NCBI GenBank assembly: GCA_937951935.1 | Contig: CALGAM010000133.1 | Span: 1-64,000 of the forward strand | Length of the DNA stretch: 64,000 bases | From: an uncultured Micromonospora sp. | GTDB lineage: Bacteria; Actinomycetota; Actinomycetes; Mycobacteriales; Micromonosporaceae | Reading direction: 5' to 3' | Shown: piece by piece, positions 1-8,038 of the stretch | Layout of the letters: each line of letters begins with the position of its first letter | Numbering within the stretch: position 1 is the first letter of the stretch | Translations under genes and position numbers: made by a program | Notes under the pieces: generated by a model | Databases searched by the model: none | What the model was told of the DNA's origin: nothing | The model's input: the letters and a program-made list of their open reading frames with translations, nothing else

Positions 1-751
1 GCCGGTCGAGTACCGCGAAGACGACGTGGTCGAACCACGGGCCGGCCCGCAGCGCCGCGGCGAAGGCCTCCGCGACCACCGTCGGCTCGTTGCCGAAGAC
101 CCCACAGCCCCAGGCCCCGAGGACCAGCCGGCGGTGTCCGTGCGCGGCAGCCACCGCGAGCACCCGGGCGGCCCGACGACGCAGCAGGGCGGGAACGTCG
201 GCGAGCCGGTCGGGCTGGTGGCGCAGCATCGCCGCGCGGTTCGGCGCCGCGGCCGTCAGGAAGGAGACCGGGTACGGCGCGGGCAGCGGACGACCGTGAT
301 CGTCCCGGAACACCGGAACCCGCGGCGAGTAGATCACCCGGTCGCTGTAGCCGAGGTCGGGGTCGGCACGGTGCGCGGTGTAGAAGTCCCGGGCAGCCAC
401 GAGACAGGCGAAGAGGCCCGAGCTTCGGGCGATGCTCTCCTCCTGGGCCTGGGCCCCGTTGCGGAAGCCGCCGCCGGGATTGCGTGCCGAGGCGAAGACC
501 AGGCACGCCAGATCGCCGCCGAGCCGGCGGGTCGCGGCCAGGGTGGACTCGTTGGTCACCTCGACCGTGGGGTCGGCGACGGCCGTCGGCGCGGGCGGCA
601 GAGCGTCGTCGGGAAGGTACAGCCGGGTGCCGGCGACGGCCCGGGCCAGCGGCTCGGCGATCGCCACCTCGGTGCCGTGGGATGTCCGGTAGCTGCCCCG
701 GCGGAGCGCCTCGACGGTGTCCCGGGCGATCGCACGGAGCCGCGTGCTCAT
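1..751 (-). CDS. TIGR02452 family protein (bacterial-type PARG-like), C-terminus cut by window edge
   Basis: About 250 codons read leftward from an ATG at 751 (a second in-frame ATG lies at 763) and run off base 1. The frame starts MSTRLRAIARDT and carries a glycine-rich stretch NPGGGFRNGAQAQEES. This is the GGG...QEE signature of microbial-type poly(ADP-ribose) glycohydrolases, in which the Glu pair is catalytic. The fold is macrodomain-like and acts in the cytosol by removing ADP-ribose from proteins or other ADP-ribosylated targets. Family members are about 270-290 residues, so only 20-40 residues should be missing. It is divergent from the kinase gene at 826 with about 75 bp between starts. 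The family is clear; the actual substrate is unknown. Confidence 0.8.
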   Translation of the reverse strand, partial: MSTRLRAIARDTVEALRRGSYRTSHGTEVAIAEPLARAVAGTRLYLPDDALPPAPTAVADPTVEVTNESTLAATRRLGGDLACLVFASARNPGGGFRNGAQAQEESIARSSGLFACLVAARDFYTAHRADPDLGYSDRVIYSPRVPVFRDDHGRPLPAPYPVSFLTAAAPNRAAMLRHQPDRLADVPALLRRRAARVLAVAAAHGHRRLVLGAWGCGVFGNEPTVVAEAFAAALRAGPWFDHVVFAVLDR

Positions 752-812
752 GCTGATCAGCATGCGCCGCACCGGCCCCGGCGCACCAGCGATTTCGGCC
801 GCCGTCGCCGGC

Positions 813-818
813 TACCGT
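813..818 (+). promoter_or_regulatory. -10 box (TACCGT) of a leaderless transcript
   Basis: TACCGT fits TANNNT and ends 7 nt before the GTG at 826, so transcription would begin at or next to the start codon. No Shine-Dalgarno sequence is visible. The same geometry occurs at several other genes in the window. Confidence 0.5.
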
Positions 819-825
819 TGCCGCC

Positions 826-1506
826 GTGACGGATCAGGTTCTGCTTGGCGCGGGCCGGGAGGCGGACGTCTTCGCCCTCGACGACGGGCGGGTGCTGCGC
901 CGGCACCGGGCCGGCGGCGACGTCGCCGCCGAGGCCGCGATCATGACGTACGTCGGCGGGCTCGGCTTCCCCGTGCCCCGGGTCGACCGCGCCGAGGGCG
1001 CGGATCTGGTGATGGAACGGGTCGAGGGACCGACGATGCGGGGCGCACTCCTCGCCGGCGGGTTGGAGGTTTCGGCCGGGGCGGCGGTCCTGGCCGACCT
1101 GCACCGCCGGCTTCACGCCCTGCCGCCGCGGCCGGGCAGCGCCCCCGGCACCCGGATCGTGCACCTCGACCTGCATCCGGACAACGTCATGCTCGCGCCG
1201 GCCGGACCGGTGCTGATCGACTGGCGCAACGCCCGGGACGGCGAGCCGGACCTCGACGTCGCGGTCTCCGCGCTGATCATGGCCGAGGTGGTGGTCACCG
1301 ACCTGATGGGGCTGGCCACCGTGGCCGACCCGTTCCTGACCGCCTTCCTCGACGTCGCGCCGGGGGATCCGGTACGCCTGCTCGACGCCGCCGCCTCGAT
1401 GCGTCAGGCCAACCCGACACTCGACGCCGCGGAGGTCGCCCGGGTCGCCGAGGCGGCGGCGCTGGTCCGCCACCGGTGGCACCGGCGCGGCGGCGACCGC
1501 CGGTAG
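826..1506 (+). CDS. APH/choline-kinase-like phosphotransferase
   Basis: A 226-residue protein with the C-lobe of aminoglycoside/choline kinases: HLDLHPDNVML near residue 105-115 is the Brenner-type catalytic loop (Asp base, Asn metal ligand) and LIDWRNA about 15 residues later supplies the metal-binding Asp. The N-lobe is short, and the position of the usual ATP-binding Lys reads as an Arg-rich VLRRHR stretch. It should transfer phosphate from ATP to a small hydroxyl or amino substrate in the cytosol. The substrate cannot be read from sequence, and it stands alone rather than in a resistance cassette. The GTG start is supported by the leaderless -10 box. Confidence 0.75.
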   Translation: MTDQVLLGAGREADVFALDDGRVLRRHRAGGDVAAEAAIMTYVGGLGFPVPRVDRAEGADLVMERVEGPTMRGALLAGGLEVSAGAAVLADLHRRLHALPPRPGSAPGTRIVHLDLHPDNVMLAPAGPVLIDWRNARDGEPDLDVAVSALIMAEVVVTDLMGLATVADPFLTAFLDVAPGDPVRLLDAAASMRQANPTLDAAEVARVAEAAALVRHRWHRRGGDRR

Positions 1507-1675
1507 CGGTGGACGATCTCGTCCGGCCGGTGGGCGGCGAGCGTCTCGTGGGCCAGGCCGAGCAGCCGGTCGGCCGCCTCGTGGGGCGCGTCGGCCGGGG
1601 TGCGGGCCGGCCACGGCCGGCGGCACGCTGCCGGCCCGGACGGGTCGCGGCGTCGGGGTGCGCGGGTATCCGGGC

Positions 1676-2560
1676 CTACCGGGTGGGTGTGGCCACCGCC
1701 GCGAGCGGTGTCCTGGCGAGGTCGACGGTGCTGGTGTGGTCGGTCCTCCGGCTGACGTCGGCCCACGCGGTGGCCTCCTCGGCGCGGGCCCGTGCCGCCC
1801 GCTCGGCGAGCTGGACCGCGTCGGAGCCGAGCAGCAGCCGCAGCGGCGGCACCGGTACGTCGACGAGGTCGACCATGATCTTCGCCGCCCGGGCCGGATC
1901 CCCGGGCTGCCTGCCGTCCTGCTCGCGGCGGAAGTCGTGCATCCGGCCGACCGTCGACCGGTAGTCCTCGCCCACCTCGGCCATCCGCATCGAGGCGCCG
2001 TCCGGGTCGGTCCGGAAGGCGCCGGGCTCGACGATGGTGACCCGGATACCGAACGGCTTGACCTCGGCGGCCAGCACCTCCGAGAAGCCCTCCACCGCGA
2101 ACTTGGCGGACTGGAACGCGGCCAGCCCCGGGGTGCCCCCGACCCGACCGCCGACGGAGGAGACCTGCAGGAAGTACCCGGAGCGCTGGGCCCGCAGCCG
2201 GGGCAGCGCGGCCCGCGTCACGTTGACGACGCCGAAGAAGGTCGTCTCGACCTGGGCCCGGAAGTCCTCCTCCGGAGTCTCCTCGATCGGCGCGCTGCTG
2301 GCGTACCCGGCGTTGTTGACCACGACGTCGAGCCGGCCGAAGGTCTCGACCGCCGCCTCGACCGCCGCCCGGGCCGCGGCGGGGTCGGTGACGTCGAGCG
2401 GGAACGGGCGTACCCGGTCACCGTGCTGCTCGACCAGTTCGGCGAGCCGCTCGGTCCGGCGGGCGGTGGCGAGGAGGTTGTCGCCCCGGGCGAGAAGTTC
2501 CCGACACAGCTCCCAGCCCAGCCCGCGCGAGCTACCGGTGACGAGCCACGTCCTGGCCAT
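1676..2560 (-). CDS. Short-chain dehydrogenase/reductase-like protein lacking the catalytic Tyr
   Basis: A 294-residue classical SDR fold. The Rossmann dinucleotide motif TGSSRGLG is at residues 8-15, NNAG follows strand beta-4, and the catalytic Ser is in FLQVSSVGG. The usual YxxxK is FQSAK: DNA on the minus strand reads GCG TTC CAG TCC GCC AAG, so the proton-donor Tyr is Phe while the Lys is kept. Close relatives normally show AYQAAKFAVEGF here. It may bind NAD(P) without normal oxidoreductase activity. The ATG at 2560 follows a purine-rich GGAAGGGGGAA, and the next gene lies divergently about 180 bp away. Confidence 0.85.
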   Translation of the reverse strand: MARTWLVTGSSRGLGWELCRELLARGDNLLATARRTERLAELVEQHGDRVRPFPLDVTDPAAARAAVEAAVETFGRLDVVVNNAGYASSAPIEETPEEDFRAQVETTFFGVVNVTRAALPRLRAQRSGYFLQVSSVGGRVGGTPGLAAFQSAKFAVEGFSEVLAAEVKPFGIRVTIVEPGAFRTDPDGASMRMAEVGEDYRSTVGRMHDFRREQDGRQPGDPARAAKIMVDLVDVPVPPLRLLLGSDAVQLAERAARARAEEATAWADVSRRTDHTSTVDLARTPLAAVATPTR

Positions 2561-2725
2561 GCCGCTGTTCCCCCTTCCGCCAGCTCCCGTCCCTCCGCCG
2601 GCACCCGGCTCGACTCTGCTACGCCGACGGCCGCCGGCCCGCCGGAATCGCGCCGTTCACCCGCGTGGGCTACCCGGGCGCGTGGCCGGCGGGAATTGAG
2701 GCCGGAGACTGGCCGCGGTCCGCCG

Positions 2726-2731
2726 TAGCGT
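2726..2731 (+). promoter_or_regulatory. -10 box (TAGCGT) of a leaderless transcript
   Basis: TAGCGT ends 7 nt before the GTG at 2739 and so favours that start over the upstream GTG at 2730, which would overlap the box itself. Confidence 0.5.
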
Positions 2732-2738
2732 GCCGGCC

Positions 2739-3875
2739 GTGGCGAAACCGGAGAGGGTGCTGGACCGTCGGACACTCAACCGCGCGACGCTGGACCGGCA
2801 GTTGCTGCTGCGCCGGGCGGAGCTGCCGGTGGTGGCGGCCGTCGAGCGGCTCTTCGGGCTCAACGCGCAGAGCCCGGACCCGCCCTACGTCGCGCTCTGG
2901 AGCCGGCTGGCCCGGTTCGGGATCGACGACCTGTCCAGGGCGGTCACAGACCGCTCGCTGGTGCGCTCGACGCTGGTGCGGGCCACCCAGCACCTGGTGA
3001 CGGTCTCCGACTTCCGGCTGGTCCGCCCCGCGGTGGCGAACCTGCTGCGCCGGGTGCAGCGCAACGCCTTCGGCGCCCGTACCGCCGGAGTGGACCTCGA
3101 GGAGCTGGTCGCGCAGGCGCGCCGGATCCTCGCCGCCGCGCCGGGCATGACCCGGCCCGAACTGGGTCGGCGGCTCGCGGCCGACCGGCCCGGCTCCGAC
3201 CCGGACGCCCTCGGCTGGAGCGTGCAGTATCTGGAGCCGCTGTTGCACCCGGCCCCGAGCGGTACCTGGCGCCACCACGGCGCGACACCGCTCATGCTCG
3301 CCGACTGGACCGGGGTGCCGAGCGAGACGACGCCCGAGGATCTCGCCCGGCTGGTCCGGCGCTACCTGGCGGCGTTCGGACCGGCGAGCGTGGCCGACGC
3401 GCGGGCGTGGTCCGGCATCGCCGGTCTGCGCGAGGTCTTCGCCCGGCTGCGCCCCGAACTGCGGGTGTACGCCGACGAGGCCGGCCGGGAACTGTTCGAC
3501 GTCCCGGAGGGGTCGCTGCCGCCGGCCGACGAGCCGGCACCGGTCCGCCTCCTGCCGGAGTTCGACGCGCCGCTGCTGGCGTACGCGGACCGGACCCGGA
3601 TGATGACCGACGCGGTACGCCGGCAGGTCTGCGTCGGTGCCGCCGTCGCCGCGACGGTGCTGGTCGACGGGGAGGTGGCGGCCACCTGGTCGGTCGCCCG
3701 TGCCGCCGGCACCGTCGAGTTGACGGTGCGGCCGTTCCGCCCGCTGGGCCGGCGGGAACGGGACGAGACGGCGGCCGAGGCCGAACGTCTGCTCGCCTTC
3801 ACCGACCCCGACGTGGAGCGGCGCCGGGTACGGCTGCTGCCGCCTGGTGCTCCCGGCGCGGCCACGGCGACCTGA
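2739..3875 (+). CDS. Winged-helix DNA-binding protein of the AlkZ-like (HTH_42) family
   Basis: About 378 residues. The whole length matches the winged-helix family that includes the DNA glycosylases AlkZ and YcaQ: LDRRTLNRATLDRQLLL, then GLNAQSPDPPYVALWSRL, then VRSTLVRATQHLV and late residues MMTDAVRRQV. In characterised AlkZ/YcaQ enzymes the loop carries a QxQ or QxD catalytic pair. Here that loop reads N-A-Q, so only the second Gln is kept. AlkZ enzymes unhook interstrand crosslinks made by the host's own antibiotic; most HTH_42 relatives are untested. The leaderless promoter favours GTG 2739 over GTG 2730. Glycosylase activity is not assured. Confidence 0.75.
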   Translation: MAKPERVLDRRTLNRATLDRQLLLRRAELPVVAAVERLFGLNAQSPDPPYVALWSRLARFGIDDLSRAVTDRSLVRSTLVRATQHLVTVSDFRLVRPAVANLLRRVQRNAFGARTAGVDLEELVAQARRILAAAPGMTRPELGRRLAADRPGSDPDALGWSVQYLEPLLHPAPSGTWRHHGATPLMLADWTGVPSETTPEDLARLVRRYLAAFGPASVADARAWSGIAGLREVFARLRPELRVYADEAGRELFDVPEGSLPPADEPAPVRLLPEFDAPLLAYADRTRMMTDAVRRQVCVGAAVAATVLVDGEVAATWSVARAAGTVELTVRPFRPLGRRERDETAAEAERLLAFTDPDVERRRVRLLPPGAPGAATAT

Positions 3876-4073
3876 CGCGTGGAGGGCGACCTGACGCGTG
3901 GGGGGTGGTGCCCGGTCGCGGCACGGCGCGGCGGGCCGGGCCGACGCACGGCTCGGCCGGGGCGTGGTTCGTCCAGCCGGCCCCGGTTGTGATCTGCGCC
4001 CCCAGGCGGCCGGCGGCGACGACCCCGCCGGGACGGGGCCCGCCCCCGGCGCCGAGGTCGGTGTGTCACCGGC

Positions 4074-4091
4074 GTTAACAGGCATGTTCAC
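4074..4091 (+). promoter_or_regulatory. Putative response-regulator box GTTAAC-N6-GTTCAC upstream of the efflux operon
   Basis: Two GTTNAC half-sites in the same orientation, 12 bp apart start to start, end 35 bp before the lipoprotein ATG at 4127. The same arrangement is found at 11589-11606 in front of the response-regulator gene. OmpR-class regulators bind direct repeats of this kind, so this is a plausible target of the 10901-11554 regulator. Confidence 0.45.
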
Positions 4092-4126
4092 GGTCGTGCA
4101 ACCCCCTGATTGCCACCCTGTGCCAC

Positions 4127-4615
4127 ATGAGGACAACGTTGCGTTTGGTGGCAGCGGCCGCGTGCGTCGTGGCCCTCGCCGCCTGTTCGGATGGTGGCGT
4201 GGCGGGCCCGGGTGGCGCCCCGGCCGGCGAGAGCAGCACGATTCCCGCCGACATGGCCGTGAAGTTCGCGCAGTGCATGCGCGAGAACGGCGTCGACGTG
4301 GCCGACCCCAGGCCGGGGCAGCCGCTGATCATCAAGGGTGACCGGAACGACACCGCCAAGATCCGGGCTGCCCAGGAGGCCTGCAAGGAGTTCGCGCCGC
4401 CGCAGGAGGGGGGTGGCCCACAGGCGGGCGACGACCTCGACCGGCAGGCCAAGCTCGCCGAGTGCCTGCGCCGGCACGGCGTGGACGTCGCCGACCCGCA
4501 GCCGGGCCAGCCGCTGCGGGTCGAGGGCCGCCGCGAGAACGAGGCGGAGACCCAGCGGGCGATGCAGGAGTGCCAGCGTGAGGTCGGCGCGCCGCCGCCG
4601 TCGAGGATCGGGTGA
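4127..4615 (+). CDS. Small secreted lipoprotein with an internal duplication
   Basis: 162 residues with a lipoprotein signal peptide: MRTTLR, a hydrophobic stretch, then the lipobox LAAC at residues 17-20. The mature part holds two copies of a roughly 60-residue unit, each with a Cys in (F/L)A(Q/E)C(M/L)R, then (N/H)GVDVADP(R/Q)PGQPL and a second Cys about 25-35 residues later. The unit looks like a small disulphide-stabilised domain. It opens an operon with the peptidoglycan-binding adaptor and MacB-type transporter, overlapping the next gene by 4 nt (GTGA), so it likely helps sense or bind the exported substrate outside the membrane. No biochemical function is known to me. Confidence 0.75.
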   Translation: MRTTLRLVAAAACVVALAACSDGGVAGPGGAPAGESSTIPADMAVKFAQCMRENGVDVADPRPGQPLIIKGDRNDTAKIRAAQEACKEFAPPQEGGGPQAGDDLDRQAKLAECLRRHGVDVADPQPGQPLRVEGRRENEAETQRAMQECQREVGAPPPSRIG

Positions 4616-5697
4616 TCGGGATGCGGGTCAGGGTCGTGGCGGGTGCGGCCTGTGTCCTTGCCGTCGGCGCCGGAATCGGCGGTGTGGCGCTGTCCCGAGG
4701 CTCCGGCGAGGCCGCCACCGCGGCGGAGACTCCGGGCGCCACGGCCGAGGTCGTCCGTACCGACCTGGTCGGCCGGACCGACGTCGACGGCACCCTCGGC
4801 TACGCCGACTCGTACACCATCACCACGTCCCGCGGCGGCCGGCTCACGTGGTTGCCCGACGTCGGCGACGTGATCAGGCGCGGCAAGCGGGTGTACGAGG
4901 TGGACGGCAGACCGGTGCCGCTGTTCCACGGGGACACCCCGCTGTGGCGCAGGCTCTACCTCGGGGTTTCCGACGGCAAGGACGTTCGGGTGCTGGAGCG
5001 CAACCTCAAGGCGCTCGGCTACGGCGACGACATGACGGTGGACACCTCGTTCACCTGGGCGACCGCCAAGGCCGTCAAGGAGTGGCAGGAGGACCTCGGG
5101 GTCGACGAGACCGGCCGGGTGTCTCCGGAGGACGTCGTCGTGCAACCGGGAGACCTGCGGGTGGCGGCGTTGCGGGCGGCGCTCGGCGGCGTCGCCCGGG
5201 GCGAGGTGCTCACCGCCACCGGGACGACCCGGCAGGTCGTCGTGAACCTGCCGGTCACCCAGCAGGAACTGGCCCGGATCGGTGACCAGGTCCGGGTCCG
5301 GCTGCCGGGTGGCAACACCACGACCGGAAAGATCACCGAGATCGGTACCACCGCCAGCGCCGGCTCGCGCAGCGGCAGCGGCCAGGCCCAGACCGGCGAG
5401 GGGACCGAGACGGCGACCATTCCGGTGTACGTCACGCTGACCGACCCGTCCGCCGCCGGGCGCCTGGACGGAGCCCCGGTGACGGTCGGCTTCACCAGTG
5501 CCACCCGCAAGGGCGTCCTGGCGGTGCCGGTGACCGCCCTGCTCGCCGAGGCGGACGGCAGCTACGTGGTCAAGGTCGTCGACGGTGAGCGGACCCGGAG
5601 GGTTCCGGTCGAGGTCGGCAGCTTCGCGGACGGTCTGGTGGAGGTCTCCGGGGCCGGCCTGGAGGCCGGGATGCGAGTGGAGGTGCCCGGGTCGTGA
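4612..5697 (+). CDS. Efflux adaptor with peptidoglycan-binding domain (MacA/HlyD-like)
   Basis: 361 residues. A signal anchor (about residues 5-27) precedes a barrel/lipoyl-like segment ([32 protein letters not shown]). A peptidoglycan-binding repeat follows around residues 125-165 ([21 protein letters not shown]...[12 protein letters not shown]), then a C-terminal beta-barrel and a typical adaptor end ([10 protein letters not shown]...VEVPGS). Such proteins replace MacA in Gram-positive bacteria and couple an ABC exporter to the cell wall. The GTG start at 4612 overlaps the lipoprotein stop and the gene overlaps the ATPase by 4 nt, so the four genes are translationally coupled. Confidence 0.85.
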   Translation: MIGMRVRVVAGAACVLAVGAGIGGVALSRGSGEAATAAETPGATAEVVRTDLVGRTDVDGTLGYADSYTITTSRGGRLTWLPDVGDVIRRGKRVYEVDGRPVPLFHGDTPLWRRLYLGVSDGKDVRVLERNLKALGYGDDMTVDTSFTWATAKAVKEWQEDLGVDETGRVSPEDVVVQPGDLRVAALRAALGGVARGEVLTATGTTRQVVVNLPVTQQELARIGDQVRVRLPGGNTTTGKITEIGTTASAGSRSGSGQAQTGEGTETATIPVYVTLTDPSAAGRLDGAPVTVGFTSATRKGVLAVPVTALLAEADGSYVVKVVDGERTRRVPVEVGSFADGLVEVSGAGLEAGMRVEVPGS

Positions 5698-6404
5698 CCG
5701 AGACACCCGTTGCGGCCTTGGAGGCCGTCACCAAGACCTACCCCGGCGGCGTACAGGCGCTGCGTACGGTGTCTCTCACGGTGATGCCCGGGGAGCTGGT
5801 CGCCATCTGCGGACCGTCCGGTTCCGGCAAGTCGACGCTGCTGCACCTGATGGGGGCCCTGGACCGGCCCACCAGCGGCCGGGTGCTGATCCAGGGGCAC
5901 GACGTCGCCACGCTGCCGGACCGGCGGCTGGCGGCGGTGCGGGCCCGGTGGATCGGGTTCGTGTTCCAGCAGTTCTTCCTCACGGCGCACATGTCCGCAC
6001 TGGACAACGTGGCCAACGGGCTGCTCTACCACGGCATACCCGCCCGGCAGCGGCGCGAGCGGGCCCGCGAGGCCCTGGAACGGGTCGGGCTGGGCCACCG
6101 CGTCCACCACCGTCCGGCGGAGATGTCGGGAGGCGAGCGGCAGCGCGTCGCGGTGGCCCGGGCGGTGGTCGCCCGGCCCGCCCTGCTGCTCGCGGACGAG
6201 CCGACCGGCAATCTCGACTCCGAGTCCGGCGAGGCGGTGGTACGGCTGCTCACCGAGCTGAACGAGGCCGGCACCACGATCGTGGTGATCACCCACAACG
6301 TGGAACTCGCCGAGGCGTTGCCACGTCGGGTCGACATCCTCGACGGACGAATCCGGGCGGACTCCCGGAAGGCCGGTTCCCGAGAGGCGGTGGGTGTGGC
6401 GTGA
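5694..6404 (+). CDS. ABC transporter ATP-binding protein (MacB/LolD type)
   Basis: 236 residues with all nucleotide-binding motifs: Walker [11 protein letters not shown]-loop VFQQFFL, signature [14 protein letters not shown], Walker [14 protein letters not shown] and the switch His in VITHN. The LDSESG D-loop and overall length are those of the MacB/LolD/FtsE group. It should power the permease encoded directly downstream, with which it overlaps by 4 nt, exporting a hydrophobic compound, peptide or lipoprotein. Its position beside the DPG-peptide locus makes self-resistance or secretion of that product a reasonable guess. Confidence 0.92.
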   Translation: MTETPVAALEAVTKTYPGGVQALRTVSLTVMPGELVAICGPSGSGKSTLLHLMGALDRPTSGRVLIQGHDVATLPDRRLAAVRARWIGFVFQQFFLTAHMSALDNVANGLLYHGIPARQRRERAREALERVGLGHRVHHRPAEMSGGERQRVAVARAVVARPALLLADEPTGNLDSESGEAVVRLLTELNEAGTTIVVITHNVELAEALPRRVDILDGRIRADSRKAGSREAVGVA

Positions 6405-7597
6405 CCCCGCTTCCGCCTCCGACCCGGCTGCACGGCCGGGACGTGGCCGCGGTCGGCCTGACCGGGCTGCGGGGCCGGCCGATGCGGGCGGCCCTGTCCG
6501 CGCTCGGCATCGCCATCGGCATCGCCGCCATGGTGGCGGTGCTCGGGATCAGCACCGCCAGCCGGGCCGGCCTGATGAACGAGATCAGCAAGCTCGGCAC
6601 GAACCTGCTCACGGTCACACCCGGCCAGTCGCTCTTCGGCGAGGACGCCAAGCTGCCGGCCGAGGCGCCCGGCATGATCTCCCGCATCCCGGGGGTGATC
6701 TCGGTCTCCGCGGTGGGGCAGATCTCGGGGGCGAGCGTGCGCCGGACCGACAAGATCGACGTCAACCAGACCAACGGCATCGCGGTCCAGGCGACCCAGC
6801 TCGACCTGTTGGAGAACCTGGGCGGAACGATGCGGTCCGGTGCGTGGCTCAACGCGGCGACCAGCCGCTACCCGACCGTGGTGCTGGGGGCGGTGGCGGC
6901 CGAACGCCTCGGTGTCGAGGAGTCGGGCGAACACGTCTACATCGCGGGCCGCTGGTTCACGGTGCTGGGCGTGATGAATTTGCTGGTGCTCGCCCCGGAG
7001 ATCGACCGGTCCGCCCTGGTCGGCTGGACGGCCGCCGAGGAGCTGCTCGGCTTTGACGGACATCCGACAACGATCTACGAGCGGTCGACAGACGAGTCGG
7101 TCGCCGACGTCCGGGCGGTGCTGGCGGCCACGGCGAACCCGGAGAACCCCGAGCAGGTCACGATCAGCCGACCGTCCGACGCGCTGACCGCGCAGCTGGC
7201 CGCCGCCTCGGCGTTCAACTCCCTGTTCCTCGGTCTCGGCGCGGTGGCGCTGCTGGTCGGGGGCGTCGGGATCGCCAACATCATGGTGATCTCGGTGCTG
7301 GAACGTCGGCAGGAGATCGGGTTGCGGCGGGCGCTCGGCGCGACGCGGGGGCACATCCGGCTGCAGTTCCTGACCGAGTCGGTGTTGCTGTCGATGCTCG
7401 GCGGGGTGGTCGGTGTCGTGCTCGGCCTGGCGGTCACGGTCGGGTACGCGCTGTACCGGGAGTGGCCGGCCGTCCTACCCGTCCAGGCGCTGGCCGGGGG
7501 TGTCCTGGCCGCCGTGGCGGTCGGTGCGGTCGCCGGGCTGTACCCGGCCCGCCGGGCCGCACGCCTGGCGCCGACCCAGGCACTGTCCACCGGCTGA
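6401..7597 (+). CDS. MacB-like ABC transporter permease (FtsX family)
   Basis: 398 residues from GTG 6401, which overlaps the ATPase stop. The first transmembrane helix ([21 protein letters not shown]) is followed by a large extracytoplasmic MacB_PCD domain, including [14 protein letters not shown]. Three C-terminal helices with the FtsX signature [21 protein letters not shown] come last. A longer frame extends upstream through the ATPase gene but is only an out-of-phase shadow. Two strong hairpins immediately downstream close the operon. Confidence 0.92.
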   Translation: MTPLPPPTRLHGRDVAAVGLTGLRGRPMRAALSALGIAIGIAAMVAVLGISTASRAGLMNEISKLGTNLLTVTPGQSLFGEDAKLPAEAPGMISRIPGVISVSAVGQISGASVRRTDKIDVNQTNGIAVQATQLDLLENLGGTMRSGAWLNAATSRYPTVVLGAVAAERLGVEESGEHVYIAGRWFTVLGVMNLLVLAPEIDRSALVGWTAAEELLGFDGHPTTIYERSTDESVADVRAVLAATANPENPEQVTISRPSDALTAQLAAASAFNSLFLGLGAVALLVGGVGIANIMVISVLERRQEIGLRRALGATRGHIRLQFLTESVLLSMLGGVVGVVLGLAVTVGYALYREWPAVLPVQALAGGVLAAVAVGAVAGLYPARRAARLAPTQALSTG

Positions 7598-7600
7598 CCG

Positions 7601-7640
7601 CCACCGCCGCCCCGCGGGCGCGCCGGCGGGGCGGCGGTGG
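7601..7640 (+). terminator. GC-rich hairpin after the efflux operon
   Basis: A perfect 15-bp stem (7601-7615 with 7626-7640) and a 10-nt loop begin 3 nt after the permease stop. There is no U-tract, as is usual for actinobacterial terminators. Confidence 0.7.
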
Positions 7641-7658
7641 ACCTCGCCGACCAACTCC

Positions 7659-7690
7659 GGGCCGGAAGCCGTGGGTGCGGCTTCCGGCCC
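7659..7690 (+). terminator. Second hairpin, tandem to the first
   Basis: A perfect 12-bp stem (7659-7670 with 7679-7690) encloses an 8-nt loop. Two hairpins in tandem should strongly separate the efflux operon from the downstream aminotransferase. Confidence 0.6.
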
Positions 7691-8038
7691 TCTCCGACCG
7701 TCTCCCCGGACGGGGCACTCCGGGTGCGGCGAGGACAGCGGAAGTCCCGTGCCGGCGTGGGATTTCGAAGGATCGGTCACCCGGTGACGCGGCACATTCG
7801 CCGGGGGTTCGTCGCCCCCGGTTTCTGCGACCTTGTCGGAACGTGGTGCCGTGGTGGCGCGTCGCTGACGCTTCTCTGACGATGCTTGTCCGGCGTACCG
7901 GCGACGTGCGAGTCTGAGACCGCGGATCGCCGGGAGCCGATATTTCGGAATGCTCCCAGGCCCGCCGACGACAGTCGCACGTCAGCAGCTTCCGTCCGTG
8001 CAGAGAATCCGAATCGCCGCCGGGGAGTGGCCAGCGTC
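7691..8038 (+). promoter_or_regulatory. Gene-free leader/promoter region before the aminotransferase
   Basis: No convincing gene. A short perfect palindrome, GTCAC CCG GTGAC, lies at 7776-7788. An in-frame GTG at 7886 would extend the aminotransferase by 51 residues that look like read-through of non-coding DNA, so I treat this stretch as the promoter and leader region. Confidence 0.4.

Noticed and set aside
7886..8038. N-terminal extension of the aminotransferase to GTG 7886
   Set aside because: The extra 51 residues have no family support and the codon pattern looks non-coding; ATG 8039 starts just before the conserved region.
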